Made by a program: the position numbers and the translations under genes. The notes under the pieces are model-generated. The model was given only the letters and a program-made list of their open reading frames with translations, did no database searches and had not been told where the DNA came from. Of a DNA stretch of 53,644 bases, positions 7,862 through 15,680 are shown in pieces (position 1 is the first letter of the stretch; every line of letters starts with the position of its first letter). The DNA is from Comamonadaceae bacterium (lineage in GTDB: Bacteria > Pseudomonadota > Gammaproteobacteria > Burkholderiales > Burkholderiaceae_C), in the NCBI GenBank assembly GCA_947452785.1, contig CANGDZ010000016.1, forward strand, positions 1-53,644, in the 5' to 3' direction.

Positions 7862-8878
7862 TTATTCAACTTTGCCGATTTTCCGCACCACATCGGTCAT
7901 TTGGCGGGCATCGGCTTGCACATATTTTTCAAAATCAGGACTGTCCAAAAACACCACAGGACTGCCGGTGTTTTGAATCACTTCGCGCACCTTGGGGTCT
8001 TGCGCTGCGATGCGGGCGGCGGCGCGCACACGCTGTGCAATCGCCTCAGGGGTGCCGCTGGGGATGAACAGGCCTGACCACTGCGCGTATTCCGCGTTGT
8101 AACCCAGGTCCTTCAGGCTGGCGACCTCGGGCATAGAGGCCAAGGGAGCGTGGCCCCAATGCGCCAGCACGCGCAGTTTGCCGGCTTTGACCTGTTGCAG
8201 CACGGTGGCCGGGCCGGTCGAAACGGCGTCAATTTGACCCCCTAGCAGCGCCAACACGGCCGGTCCTGCACCGGTGAAGGGAATGTGGGTGAGTTTCATT
8301 CCCGCCGTTTGGGCCAGGATTTCCATGGGCACATGCATCGTGCCGTAGTTGCCGGACGAGCCGTAGTTCAGGACCCCTGGGCGTTTGCGTGCGTCTTCGA
8401 TGAACTCTTTGGCATTTTTCCAGGGTGCATCGGCGCGCACCGCCAGCACCGTGGGGTCAGCGGTGTAGCGGGCGATCGGGCGCAAATCGTTCAAGCCAAA
8501 CATGGGGCTGCGCCCAAGCAAGGCGTCGGCTTCGGGCAGCACGGTCAGGGAAGAGAGCGCCATCAAGAGGGTGTGGCCGTCGGGCTTGGCGCGTGCCACC
8601 ATGCCCATGCCAATGCCGCCGCCGGCGCCTCCTTTGTTGTCAACCACCACGGGCTGGCCTAACTCGCGGCTCAGGGCCTCAGCCACCGGCCTGGCCACGA
8701 TGTCGGCCAAGCCACCCGGCGGGAAGGGCACAACCAAGGTGATGGCGCGTGTGGGGTAAGCCGGCGTTTGTGCCAGGGCGGGAGCGCTCAGGCTTGACAG
8801 TGTCACCAGCAGGGACAGTCCGGCAAAGGCGAGGTTGGATAAACGGTCTTTGAGGGGTCGGTGTATGCCATGCTTCAT
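7862..8878 (-). CDS. Bug/TctC-family substrate-binding protein
   Basis: A second Bug receptor in the same unit, 338 residues. The signal peptide is about residues 1-37, ending APALAQ. Family motifs are VPFPPGGLADIVARPVAE and VVDNKGGAGGGIGMGMVAR. The start ATG (8876-8878) is preceded by GGAG. It is first in the minus-strand unit and diverges from the fumarylacetoacetase-family gene across a 150-base gap that must hold both promoters. The pairing suggests that the receptor captures an organic acid whose breakdown involves the hydrolase; this is inference from position only. Confidence 0.93.
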   Translation of the reverse strand: MKHGIHRPLKDRLSNLAFAGLSLLVTLSSLSAPALAQTPAYPTRAITLVVPFPPGGLADIVARPVAEALSRELGQPVVVDNKGGAGGGIGMGMVARAKPDGHTLLMALSSLTVLPEADALLGRSPMFGLNDLRPIARYTADPTVLAVRADAPWKNAKEFIEDARKRPGVLNYGSSGNYGTMHVPMEILAQTAGMKLTHIPFTGAGPAVLALLGGQIDAVSTGPATVLQQVKAGKLRVLAHWGHAPLASMPEVASLKDLGYNAEYAQWSGLFIPSGTPEAIAQRVRAAARIAAQDPKVREVIQNTGSPVVFLDSPDFEKYVQADARQMTDVVRKIGKVE

Positions 8879-9028
8879 GTTTGTCTCCGTGCAGGTCGGA
8901 CGCTGTATGTCAAAAACGCTACTTATGCAGTCTTGCCACACTCTAACACCGGGTATTTAAATTGCAGTTTTGTTGCTTATATAACTCGCGTCACAATGTG
9001 GGCACTTTTTTCAATTTTGGGAATACCC

Positions 9029-9901
9029 ATGCGCATTGCTGCTTTTTTCTACCAAGGTCAACCGCAAGTCGGTTTGGTGTCAGACGACTTGCAAACGGTC
9101 AGTCTCTTGGACCTGTCATTGGCCGAGCGTGAATTGGGCGCACTGACGCTGGTGGACCGGCTTTCGCGTGGCGAGGCTTTGCCCGCGCAAGGCGAGACCG
9201 TGCCTTTGGCCGAAGTGCAACTGCGCGCGCCGCTGCCGCATCCGCGGCGCAATATTTTTTGCGTCGGTAAAAACTACCATGCGCACGCCAAAGAATTTGC
9301 TCGCAGCGGTTTTGACAGCAGCGCCCAAGCCGGTGGGGAAATACCTGCCGAGCCGATCATTTTCTCCAAGGTGCCCGAATGCGTGATTGCCACCGGCGAA
9401 GCGATTGAGATGCCCATGGTCTCCATCGCCATCGACTACGAAGCTGAATTGGCGGTGGTGATTGGCAAGGGCGGCAAAGGCATCAGCAAAGCCGATGCCA
9501 TGGACCATGTGTGGGGTTACACCATCGTCAACGACGTGACCGCACGCGACTGGCAAAACCGCCATATGCAGTGGCACATGGGCAAGTCGTTTGATACCTT
9601 TTGCCCCATGGGCCCTTGGCTGGTGAGCGCAGATGCCTTGGACGGCACCAACACCCGCGTGCGCTGCTGGGTGAACGGACAAGAGCGTCAAAACGCCTCG
9701 ACCACCGATTTGATTTTTGACATCCCAACCTTGATCGAAACGTTGAGCGCAGGCATCACGCTCTACCCCGGCGACGTGATCGCTACCGGCACGCCAGTGG
9801 GCGTGGGCATTGGTTTTAAGCCGCCGCAGTACCTGAAGGCGGGCGACGTGGTGCGGGTGGAGATTGACGGCATTGGCGTCTTGGAAAACCCGGTGACATA
9901 A
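9029..9901 (+). CDS. Fumarylacetoacetate hydrolase (FAH) family protein
   Basis: A 290-residue member of the FAH family, metal-dependent enzymes that cleave or isomerise C-C bonds in beta-keto acids (acylpyruvases, 2-hydroxyhepta-diene-dioate isomerases, oxaloacetate decarboxylases). Visible motifs are FCVGKNYHAHAKEF, the metal-ligand stretch SIAIDYEAELAVVIG, and YTIVNDVTARDWQ with its aspartate, followed by DVIATGTPVGVGIG. The frame is open far upstream, but the ATG at 9029 gives the standard N-terminus MRIAAFF. No strong ribosome site is visible. It diverges from a Bug receptor gene, hinting at uptake and breakdown of one organic acid. The exact substrate is unassigned. Confidence 0.9.
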   Translation: MRIAAFFYQGQPQVGLVSDDLQTVSLLDLSLAERELGALTLVDRLSRGEALPAQGETVPLAEVQLRAPLPHPRRNIFCVGKNYHAHAKEFARSGFDSSAQAGGEIPAEPIIFSKVPECVIATGEAIEMPMVSIAIDYEAELAVVIGKGGKGISKADAMDHVWGYTIVNDVTARDWQNRHMQWHMGKSFDTFCPMGPWLVSADALDGTNTRVRCWVNGQERQNASTTDLIFDIPTLIETLSAGITLYPGDVIATGTPVGVGIGFKPPQYLKAGDVVRVEIDGIGVLENPVT

Positions 9902-9937
9902 GCGACTGCTGCGACTTGACCTGTTCCGACTCGGCAT

Positions 9938-9973
9938 GAAAAAAGGGCGGTCACCGTGAGGCGATCGCCCTTT
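9938..9973. terminator. Bidirectional terminator between the FAH gene and metK
   Basis: AAAGGGCG (9942-9949) pairs with CGCCCTTT (9966-9973); three more pairs follow if G-U is allowed. Six A residues on the left (9939-9944, the last three inside the stem) read as a T run on the minus strand, so it is best suited to end metK transcription. It sits between convergent genes. Confidence 0.8.
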
Positions 9974-10001
9974 GCCGTTAAGGCGCTGGTGGGGTGCTGG
10001 C

Positions 10002-11186
10002 TTATTTCAAACCGGCTTGCGCGCGCAAGGTGGCGGCCAGGTTGGTACGCTCCCAAGTGAACTCGGGCTCGTCACGGCCAAAGTGGCCGTAGGCGGCGGT
10101 CTTGGTGTAGATCGGGCGCAGCAAGTCGAGCATTTGGATGATGCCTTTAGGACGCAGGTCAAAGTGCTCGTTCACCAGAGCGGCGATTTGCTCTTCAGGA
10201 ATCACGTTGGTGCCCATGGTGTTCACGGTGATGTTCATCGGACGTGCCACGCCGATCGCGTAAGCGACCTGGATCTGGCACTGTGTTGCCAAACCGGCGG
10301 CCACAATGTTTTTCGCCACATAGCGTGCGGCGTAAGCAGCCGAGCGGTCCACCTTGGAAGGATCTTTGCCCGAGAACGCGCCGCCACCGTGCGGGCAAGC
10401 GCCACCGTAGGTGTCGACAATGATCTTTCGGCCCGTGAGGCCGCAATCACCTTGGGGGCCGCCAATGACAAAGCGGCCGGTGGGGTTGATCAGGTACTTG
10501 GTGTCTTGCAGCCATTCTTTGGGCAGCACCGGCTTGATGATCTCTTCGATGATGGCTTCGGTGAAGCTGGCCTTCATTTTCGTGGCCGTCTCGGACTGGT
10601 CCGGGCTGTGTTGGGTCGACAACACCACGGTGTCGATGCTGTGCGGCTTGCCATCCACATAGCGCATGGTCACTTGGCTCTTGGCGTCGGGGCGCAAGAA
10701 AGGCAGGCGGCCGTCTTTGCGCAACTGCGCTTGGCGCTCAACAAGGCGGTGCGCGTAGTAAATCGGCGCAGGCATCAGGTCGGGGGTTTCGCTGCAGGCG
10801 TAGCCAAACATCAGGCCCTGGTCGCCAGCGCCGATGTTCAGGTGGTCGTCAGACGCATGGTCCACCCCTTGGGCGATGTCATTGGACTGCTTGTCGTAGC
10901 AGACCATGACAGCGCAGCCTTTGTAGTCGATGCCGTACTCGGTGTTGTCGTAACCGATGCGCTTGATGGTGTCGCGAGCGACCTGGATGTAGTCCACATG
11001 CGCGTTGGTGGTGATCTCACCGGCCAACACCACTAGACCGGTATTGGTCAGGGTTTCGGCGGCAACGCGGCTGCGCGGGTCTTGGGTAAAGATGGCATCG
11101 AGGATCGCGTCAGAAATTTGGTCAGCGACTTTGTCGGGGTGACCTTCGGAGACGGATTCGGATGTGAATAGATAGTCGTTCGCCAT
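10002..11186 (-). CDS. metK: S-adenosylmethionine synthetase
   Basis: Methionine adenosyltransferase, 394 residues, makes S-adenosylmethionine from methionine and ATP in the cytosol. All family signatures are present: [18 protein letters not shown] (ATP and Mg), [12 protein letters not shown], and the glycine-rich [19 protein letters not shown] phosphate loop. The ATG at 11184-11186 has an AAGGA ribosome site. It is monocistronic, bounded by a terminator downstream. The 184-base divergent gap to the lipid A acyltransferase contains a GAAA-tetraloop hairpin in the metK leader. I see no clear SAM riboswitch core. Confidence 0.98.
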   Translation of the reverse strand: MANDYLFTSESVSEGHPDKVADQISDAILDAIFTQDPRSRVAAETLTNTGLVVLAGEITTNAHVDYIQVARDTIKRIGYDNTEYGIDYKGCAVMVCYDKQSNDIAQGVDHASDDHLNIGAGDQGLMFGYACSETPDLMPAPIYYAHRLVERQAQLRKDGRLPFLRPDAKSQVTMRYVDGKPHSIDTVVLSTQHSPDQSETATKMKASFTEAIIEEIIKPVLPKEWLQDTKYLINPTGRFVIGGPQGDCGLTGRKIIVDTYGGACPHGGGAFSGKDPSKVDRSAAYAARYVAKNIVAAGLATQCQIQVAYAIGVARPMNITVNTMGTNVIPEEQIAALVNEHFDLRPKGIIQMLDLLRPIYTKTAAYGHFGRDEPEFTWERTNLAATLRAQAGLK

Positions 11187-11267
11187 GAAAATTTCCTTCA
11201 GTTATAGGCATGCGGTTTAAATTGCGCTGCCTTGTGCTGTTGGGCCCAGGCGAACGCTTTAGCAGTT

Positions 11268-11283
11268 TTGTCTTTTCAGACAA
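11268..11283 (-). promoter_or_regulatory. GAAA-tetraloop hairpin in the metK leader
   Basis: On the minus strand TTGTCT (from 11283 down) pairs perfectly with AGACAA around a GAAA loop, a GNRA tetraloop. It lies about 80 bases before the metK start, so it would be transcribed if the promoter is further upstream. It is followed by GCTAAAGC on the same strand. No known riboswitch could be matched by eye. Confidence 0.45.
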
Positions 11284-11370
11284 GGCACAATGTCGGGCAG
11301 TCCCTTGTTGTGTGTCGCCCTGCAAGTTGCTCTGTTAACTCAGCGACCCTCGTAGTTTATCAAATTTGGC

Positions 11371-12201
11371 ATGTATTTCTGGTTTCGCTTACTTTCCCGT
11401 TGGCCTTTGTGGGCATTGCATGCCGTGGGCCATGCCATGGGTTGGCTGGCTTGGCTGGGCTCGCCACGTTACCGCCGGCGCTTTTTAGAGAACATTGCGC
11501 AGGCTCAGATTCCGCTCAGCCAGGCTTGGGGTGCGATCGGTCAGGCCGGTTGTATGTCCAGCGAACTGCCCCGTTTGTGGCTCGGGTCTATGCCTGCCGT
11601 GCGTTGGCAAGGCGATGCGGTGGTGGACGCCGCTTATGCCAGCGGAAAGGGCGTGATTTTTTTAACGCCGCATTTGGGCTGCTTTGAGATCACCGCGCAA
11701 GCGCTGGCGCAGCGCTATAGCCCCCGCTTCGGCGCGTTGACCGTGTTGTTCAGGCCTGCGCATCAGGCGGGGTTGGCGCAGGTGATGGAAGAGGCGCGAG
11801 GCCGTGAGGGGCTGGAGACCGCGCCCACGACGTTGGCCGGCGTGCGCCAAATGATCAAAGCCTTGCGTGCAGGGCGTGCCGTGGGCCTGCTGCCCGACCA
11901 AGTGCCGCCCGAAGGCATGGGCCAATGGGCGCCGTTTTTTGGCAAACCCGCCTACACCATGACCTTGGCCGCGCGCTTGGCGCAGCAGACCGGGGCGCGG
12001 ATTGTCTTGATCTGGGGCGAGCGCCTCGCTTGGGGCCGGGGCTTTGATTTGCATGCCAGCGGCCTGGACCGACCCTTGTCGGCGTCTTTGGACGAGGCCG
12101 TGTTGCAAATCAACCAAGCCATGGAAGCCTTGGTGCAAAGCTGCCCCAGCCAGTACCTGTGGGGTTACGCTCGCTACAAAGCGCCGCGCAAGGAGTTGTG
12201 A
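11371..12201 (+). CDS. Lipid A biosynthesis acyltransferase (HtrB/LpxL family), first copy
   Basis: A 276-residue inner-membrane acyltransferase that adds a secondary acyl chain to lipid A precursors. The catalytic H-x4-D/E motif is H101-LGCF-E106. An N-terminal hydrophobic anchor (WPLWALHAVGHAMGWLAWL) is followed by SPRYRRRFLEN, both usual. LLPDQVPPEGMGQWAPFFG matches the family's second block. No ribosome site is obvious at the ATG. The next gene is a second paralogue overlapping by one base (TGATG), a tandem arrangement common in this order, where the two add different chains. Confidence 0.9.
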   Translation: MYFWFRLLSRWPLWALHAVGHAMGWLAWLGSPRYRRRFLENIAQAQIPLSQAWGAIGQAGCMSSELPRLWLGSMPAVRWQGDAVVDAAYASGKGVIFLTPHLGCFEITAQALAQRYSPRFGALTVLFRPAHQAGLAQVMEEARGREGLETAPTTLAGVRQMIKALRAGRAVGLLPDQVPPEGMGQWAPFFGKPAYTMTLAARLAQQTGARIVLIWGERLAWGRGFDLHASGLDRPLSASLDEAVLQINQAMEALVQSCPSQYLWGYARYKAPRKEL

Positions 12202-13064
12202 TGGTGCGTTTGCTGATCGCTTTCATGCGCTTGATCGCGCCCTTGCCTTTGCCGCTGCTGCGAGCGCTGGGCTGGGGTTTTGGCATGCTGCTGTTTGCCT
12301 TGGCCCATGCGCGCCGGCATGTGGTGCAGGTGAATTTGCGCCACTGTTTTCCTGAACTGTCGGACGGCGAACGCGCAGCTTTGGCGCGCCAGCATTTTGT
12401 GCAGGTGGGCCAATCTTTGATCGACCGCGCTTGGCTCTGGCACGCGCCACTGGGGGTGGTGCGCCAGCGCCTGCAATGGACCGGTGCCGTAGAGCAACTG
12501 GCGGGCGAACAACCCACGGTGATTTTTGCGCCGCACTTTGTCGGCTTGGACGCGGGTGGACTGGCGCTGACCTTGCACAGCAGCACACCGGTGGCTTTTA
12601 TTTATGTCACGCAGTCGAACCCGGATTTGGAGCGCTGGGTGAATCAGGGGCGTGAGCGGGGCGGGCCGGTCAAGCCGTATTTCCGTCACGACGGCGTGAA
12701 ACACATCGTCACAGCCTTGCGCCATGGCGAAAAATTACACCTCTCGCCCGACATGGATTTGGGCGCGGAAGACTCGGTGTTTGTGGACTTCATGGGCGTG
12801 CCCACGGCCACTGTCACATCACTGTCGCGCTTTGCCAAATTGGGCCGCGCGCAGGTGGTGCCCATGCTCACTCGCATGACGCCCGCCGGCTACACCATCG
12901 AGGTCTTGCCCGCTTGGACCGATTTCCCGTCGGGCGACTTGACCCAGGACACCGAGTGCATGAACGCGCGTTTGGCCGAGTGGATTGCCACCATGCCCAG
13001 CCAGTATTACTGGGTACACAAGCGCTTTAAAACGCGGCCTGAAGGTCAGCCTGCTTTGTACTGA
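12201..13064 (+). CDS. Lipid A biosynthesis acyltransferase (LpxL family), second copy
   Basis: The 287-residue tandem paralogue of the preceding gene, coupled through TGATG. The motif H112-FVGL-D117 is the H-x4-D catalytic site; SPDMDLGAEDSVFVDFMG is the block that recognises the acceptor. The N-terminus has a membrane anchor (LIAPLPLPLLRALGWGFGMLLFALA). The two copies share only moderate similarity, so they may differ in acyl donor or position. The gene ends 21 bases before a convergent hydrolase gene and no T-rich terminator is seen there. Confidence 0.9.
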   Translation: MVRLLIAFMRLIAPLPLPLLRALGWGFGMLLFALAHARRHVVQVNLRHCFPELSDGERAALARQHFVQVGQSLIDRAWLWHAPLGVVRQRLQWTGAVEQLAGEQPTVIFAPHFVGLDAGGLALTLHSSTPVAFIYVTQSNPDLERWVNQGRERGGPVKPYFRHDGVKHIVTALRHGEKLHLSPDMDLGAEDSVFVDFMGVPTATVTSLSRFAKLGRAQVVPMLTRMTPAGYTIEVLPAWTDFPSGDLTQDTECMNARLAEWIATMPSQYYWVHKRFKTRPEGQPALY

Positions 13065-13085
13065 GCGGCTTCTTTTGACTTGGGG

Positions 13086-14039
13086 TCAGGCCGCACCGCG
13101 CGCCAAAAAAGCGCTGATTTCTTGCACCACCCGCTCAGGCTCTTCGTGCACAACCCAATGCGAGGCCTGGGGCAGCGGCACAAGCGTCAGGTCGGCGATG
13201 TAGTCTGCCAAGCCCTCGGTCAGGCAGGGCAGCAAGGCATGATCTTGTTGGCCCCAAATCACCAGGGTGGGGCGTTCAATGCGCAGCATATCCATGGGCA
13301 AACTCACTGCAGCTGCTGCAGGCTCGCCGGGACGGGGCGGGCGCAACGGCGAGGCTCGGTAGTAGTTCAAGCCGCCGCGCAAACCGTGCCGCCAAAGTTG
13401 GCGGTAGTCCTGTTTGACTTGTTCGGTTAGCCATTGGGGTGGGGCGCTGGGTGTCCGGTGGGAGGCATCTTCATTCGCCGAGTGGGCCGACAACACGGCC
13501 AGCAGTTTTTCGAAATTGTTGGCCCCATAGGCCGCTTCGGCGTCGTCCTGGATCAGTTCATTCATGTAGGTGCTGGCCGCTTGCTGCGCCGGGTTGTGTT
13601 GCAGCTCACGCAAAAATGTCCCCGGGTGCGGCGAGTTGATGATCACCAGCTTAGCTAAGCGCTGCGGGTGCTGGTTGGCCAGATTCCAGGCCACCGCGCC
13701 GCCCCAGTCGTGAGCCACCAAAGCCGCCAGCGGGGCCGGGGGTGTTTGGGCGCCGCATTCGCTGTCGATCAACGCGAGCACGTCTTGCACCAGAAATTTG
13801 GCGCGGTAGTCTTTTACTTCGGGGGGCGCGCTGGAGCGTTCATAGCCGCGCAAATTGGGCGCCACGCAGCGGTAGCCGCCGTGTTCGGGCTGGGCAAAAT
13901 GTTCGAGCAGCGCGTCCCACACAAAAGCGCCTTCAGGAAAGCCGTGCAAGAACAGCAACACCGGCCGACCGCGTTGGCCGCAGGCGCGGCAACTCAAGGT
14001 GATCCCGTGGGGCAGGGCCTGCAGCCAAGTCTCGATCAT
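13086..14039 (-). CDS. Alpha/beta-fold hydrolase (epoxide hydrolase / haloacetate dehalogenase type)
   Basis: A 317-residue alpha/beta hydrolase. The oxyanion-hole motif is HGFPEG (from residue 32). The nucleophile elbow VAHDWGG places an aspartate (D111) where lipases have serine, so it belongs with epoxide hydrolases and dehalogenases. The late GQQDHALL acid and SHWVVHEEP histidine complete the triad. The frame continues 61 codons upstream over the end of engB, but the ATG at 14037-14039 with AAGGAA is the sensible start. It follows engB by 37 bases on the same strand. The natural substrate is unknown. Confidence 0.88.
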   Translation of the reverse strand: MIETWLQALPHGITLSCRACGQRGRPVLLFLHGFPEGAFVWDALLEHFAQPEHGGYRCVAPNLRGYERSSAPPEVKDYRAKFLVQDVLALIDSECGAQTPPAPLAALVAHDWGGAVAWNLANQHPQRLAKLVIINSPHPGTFLRELQHNPAQQAASTYMNELIQDDAEAAYGANNFEKLLAVLSAHSANEDASHRTPSAPPQWLTEQVKQDYRQLWRHGLRGGLNYYRASPLRPPRPGEPAAAAVSLPMDMLRIERPTLVIWGQQDHALLPCLTEGLADYIADLTLVPLPQASHWVVHEEPERVVQEISAFLARGAA

Positions 14040-14076
14040 GTGTTTCCTTATGGGAGCCAAGACCGAGACTTTGGAC

Positions 14077-14850
14077 TCAATCTTCGCTTGGGGGTTCGTC
14101 TTCTTCGTTGCCGGGTTCATGGCCCAGGGCGGTCTGCGCCGCCGTAGGGCTTTGCGCCGCGTCGGGGTCGCTTGGGGCTTCGTGTGACCAGTCCCACAGC
14201 AATTGCGCGACCTCGTCCACACCCTGTTTTTTTAACGCCGAAAACAGTTTGGCTTCTCCACCGCCGGCTTGCAGTCGCGCAATCGACAGCGCTTTGGCGC
14301 CTTCGACGCGGGTCAGTTTGTCGGCCTTGGTCAGCAAAATCAAAAACTTCAGGCCTTCTTGCACCCGGGGGCGAATCACGTCCAGCAGCACTTCGTCGAG
14401 CTCGGTCAGCCCCAAGCGCGGGTCGCACAGCAAGACAATGCCTTTCAGGTTTTCACGCGTCACCAAATAGTTGGCCATGACCCGCTGCCAACGGATCTTG
14501 TCTTGCTTGGGCACAGCGGCATAGCCATAACCGGGCAAATCGGCCAGCACCGCATCGGTCAGGCCCTGCTTGCCCAGAGAGAACAAGTTGATGTGCTGGG
14601 TGCGACCTGGCCTTTTGGATGCGTATGCGAGCTGCTTTTGCTGCGTCAGGGTGTTGATGCAGGTCGATTTTCCCGCGTTGGAGCGGCCGACGAAGGCAAT
14701 TTCCGGCACCGCAATGGGTGGCAGATGGTGCAACTGCGCTGCGGTGGTCAAAAAACGAGCCGTGTGCATCCAGCCCATGGGCGTGACGGGAGGCGGTGAT
14801 GTGGGCGCGGCAGTGCCTGAAACAGGGGCTGCGGTGGGTTTGATGGACAT
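14077..14850 (-). CDS. engB: Ribosome biogenesis GTPase EngB (YihA/YsxC)
   Basis: A 257-residue TRAFAC-class GTPase needed for assembly of the large ribosomal subunit. G1 is GRSNAGKST (residues 55-63), G3 is DLPGYGYA and G4 is TKADK. The family core is about 200 residues. This protein adds a proline/alanine-rich N-terminal extension and an acidic, low-complexity C-tail (EPGNEEDEPPSED), as in other Burkholderiales. No Shine-Dalgarno precedes the ATG at 14848-14850, and internal ATG codons at residues 25 and 28 are possible alternatives. It diverges from the cytochrome c4 gene. Confidence 0.94.
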   Translation of the reverse strand: MSIKPTAAPVSGTAAPTSPPPVTPMGWMHTARFLTTAAQLHHLPPIAVPEIAFVGRSNAGKSTCINTLTQQKQLAYASKRPGRTQHINLFSLGKQGLTDAVLADLPGYGYAAVPKQDKIRWQRVMANYLVTRENLKGIVLLCDPRLGLTELDEVLLDVIRPRVQEGLKFLILLTKADKLTRVEGAKALSIARLQAGGGEAKLFSALKKQGVDEVAQLLWDWSHEAPSDPDAAQSPTAAQTALGHEPGNEEDEPPSED

Positions 14851-14953
14851 GGAAAAAGAGGCGCCTCAGGCAAAAATTGGGGTTATCAGAAAACCCGGAC
14901 TGCCTCCATTGTAGAATCTCGTGGTTTTGCGCCTAATCTTTTGGATGTCGCCC

Positions 14954-15574
14954 ATGAAGTCGATTACTGTTTTTCTGATGACCGCCCTGGTGGCAGGTTC
15001 CGTTTTTGCCTCTGACGCAGCACCTAAAGCTGCCAAGCCTGATCTGGCCAAGGGTGAAGCCAGCTTCGGTGCCGTATGCGCCGCTTGCCACGCCGCCGAC
15101 GGCAATTCGGGCACGCCCGCCAACCCCAAATTGGCGCAGCAGCACCCTGAGTACCTGATCAAGCAATTGCACGAATTCAAGTCGGGCAAGCGCGCCAACG
15201 CCATCATGAGCGGCTTCGCTTCGCAGTTGAGCGACGACGACATGCGCAACATCGCTTACTGGGTCAGCTCGAAAACAGCCAAACCCGGTTTCGCTAAAGA
15301 CAAAGACACCGTGGCTTTGGGTGAGCGCATTTACCGCGGTGGCATTGCCGACCGCCAAGTGCCTGCTTGCGCCAGTTGCCACAGCCCCAACGGTGCGGGC
15401 ATGCCTGCGCAGTACCCCCGTCTGGCAGGTCAGCATGCAGACTACACCACCACCCAAATGATTTCTTTCCGTGAAGGCGGCCGTAAAAACGGCGCGCAAA
15501 TGACCATGGTGGCCGCCAAGATGAATGACCGTGAGATCAAAGCGGTCTCTGACTACATCGCTGGTTTGCGTTAA
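14954..15574 (+). CDS. Di-haem cytochrome c4
   Basis: A 206-residue periplasmic electron carrier with two CxxCH haem sites, CAACH (C42-H46) and CASCH (C139-H143), in duplicated domains. Distal methionine ligands are expected in each half. The signal peptide is residues 1-20 (ITVFLMTALVAGSVFA). It shuttles electrons between the bc1 complex and terminal oxidases. An upstream extension of 11 codons is open, but MKSITVFL at 14954 is a proper signal start. A strong terminator follows, then the ResB/CcsA genes that attach haem to such apocytochromes, a meaningful neighbourhood. Confidence 0.94.
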   Translation: MKSITVFLMTALVAGSVFASDAAPKAAKPDLAKGEASFGAVCAACHAADGNSGTPANPKLAQQHPEYLIKQLHEFKSGKRANAIMSGFASQLSDDDMRNIAYWVSSKTAKPGFAKDKDTVALGERIYRGGIADRQVPACASCHSPNGAGMPAQYPRLAGQHADYTTTQMISFREGGRKNGAQMTMVAAKMNDREIKAVSDYIAGLR

Positions 15575-15608
15575 ATTCAGGCGGGCTGATCAGGCCCATC
15601 TAGACAAG

Positions 15609-15632
15609 CGGGTCTCTTGAGACCCGTTTTTT
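15609..15632 (+). terminator. Rho-independent terminator after cytochrome c4
   Basis: CGGGTCT (15609-15615), CTTG, AGACCCG (15620-15626), followed by six T. A textbook intrinsic terminator 35 bases past the stop codon. Confidence 0.92.
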
Positions 15633-15680
15633 ATTGTTGTTCGACTTCGCCCAGACCCCTTTCACACGCCTCCCCTACCC

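Noticed and set aside
11187..11290. SAM-II riboswitch upstream of metK
   Set aside because: GCTAAAG is present, but the GATTTG loop and pseudoknot arrangement of SAM-II are not; only a plain GAAA-loop hairpin can be supported.
13078..13092. GGGGTCAGG as a further REP copy
   Set aside because: It matches only eight bases of the RAYT repeat, lacks the hairpin partner and lies at the end of a coding gene.
14040..14222. 61-codon N-terminal extension of the alpha/beta hydrolase
   Set aside because: It overlaps the end of engB, is basic low-complexity sequence, and a good AAGGAA ribosome site sits before the ATG at 14039.
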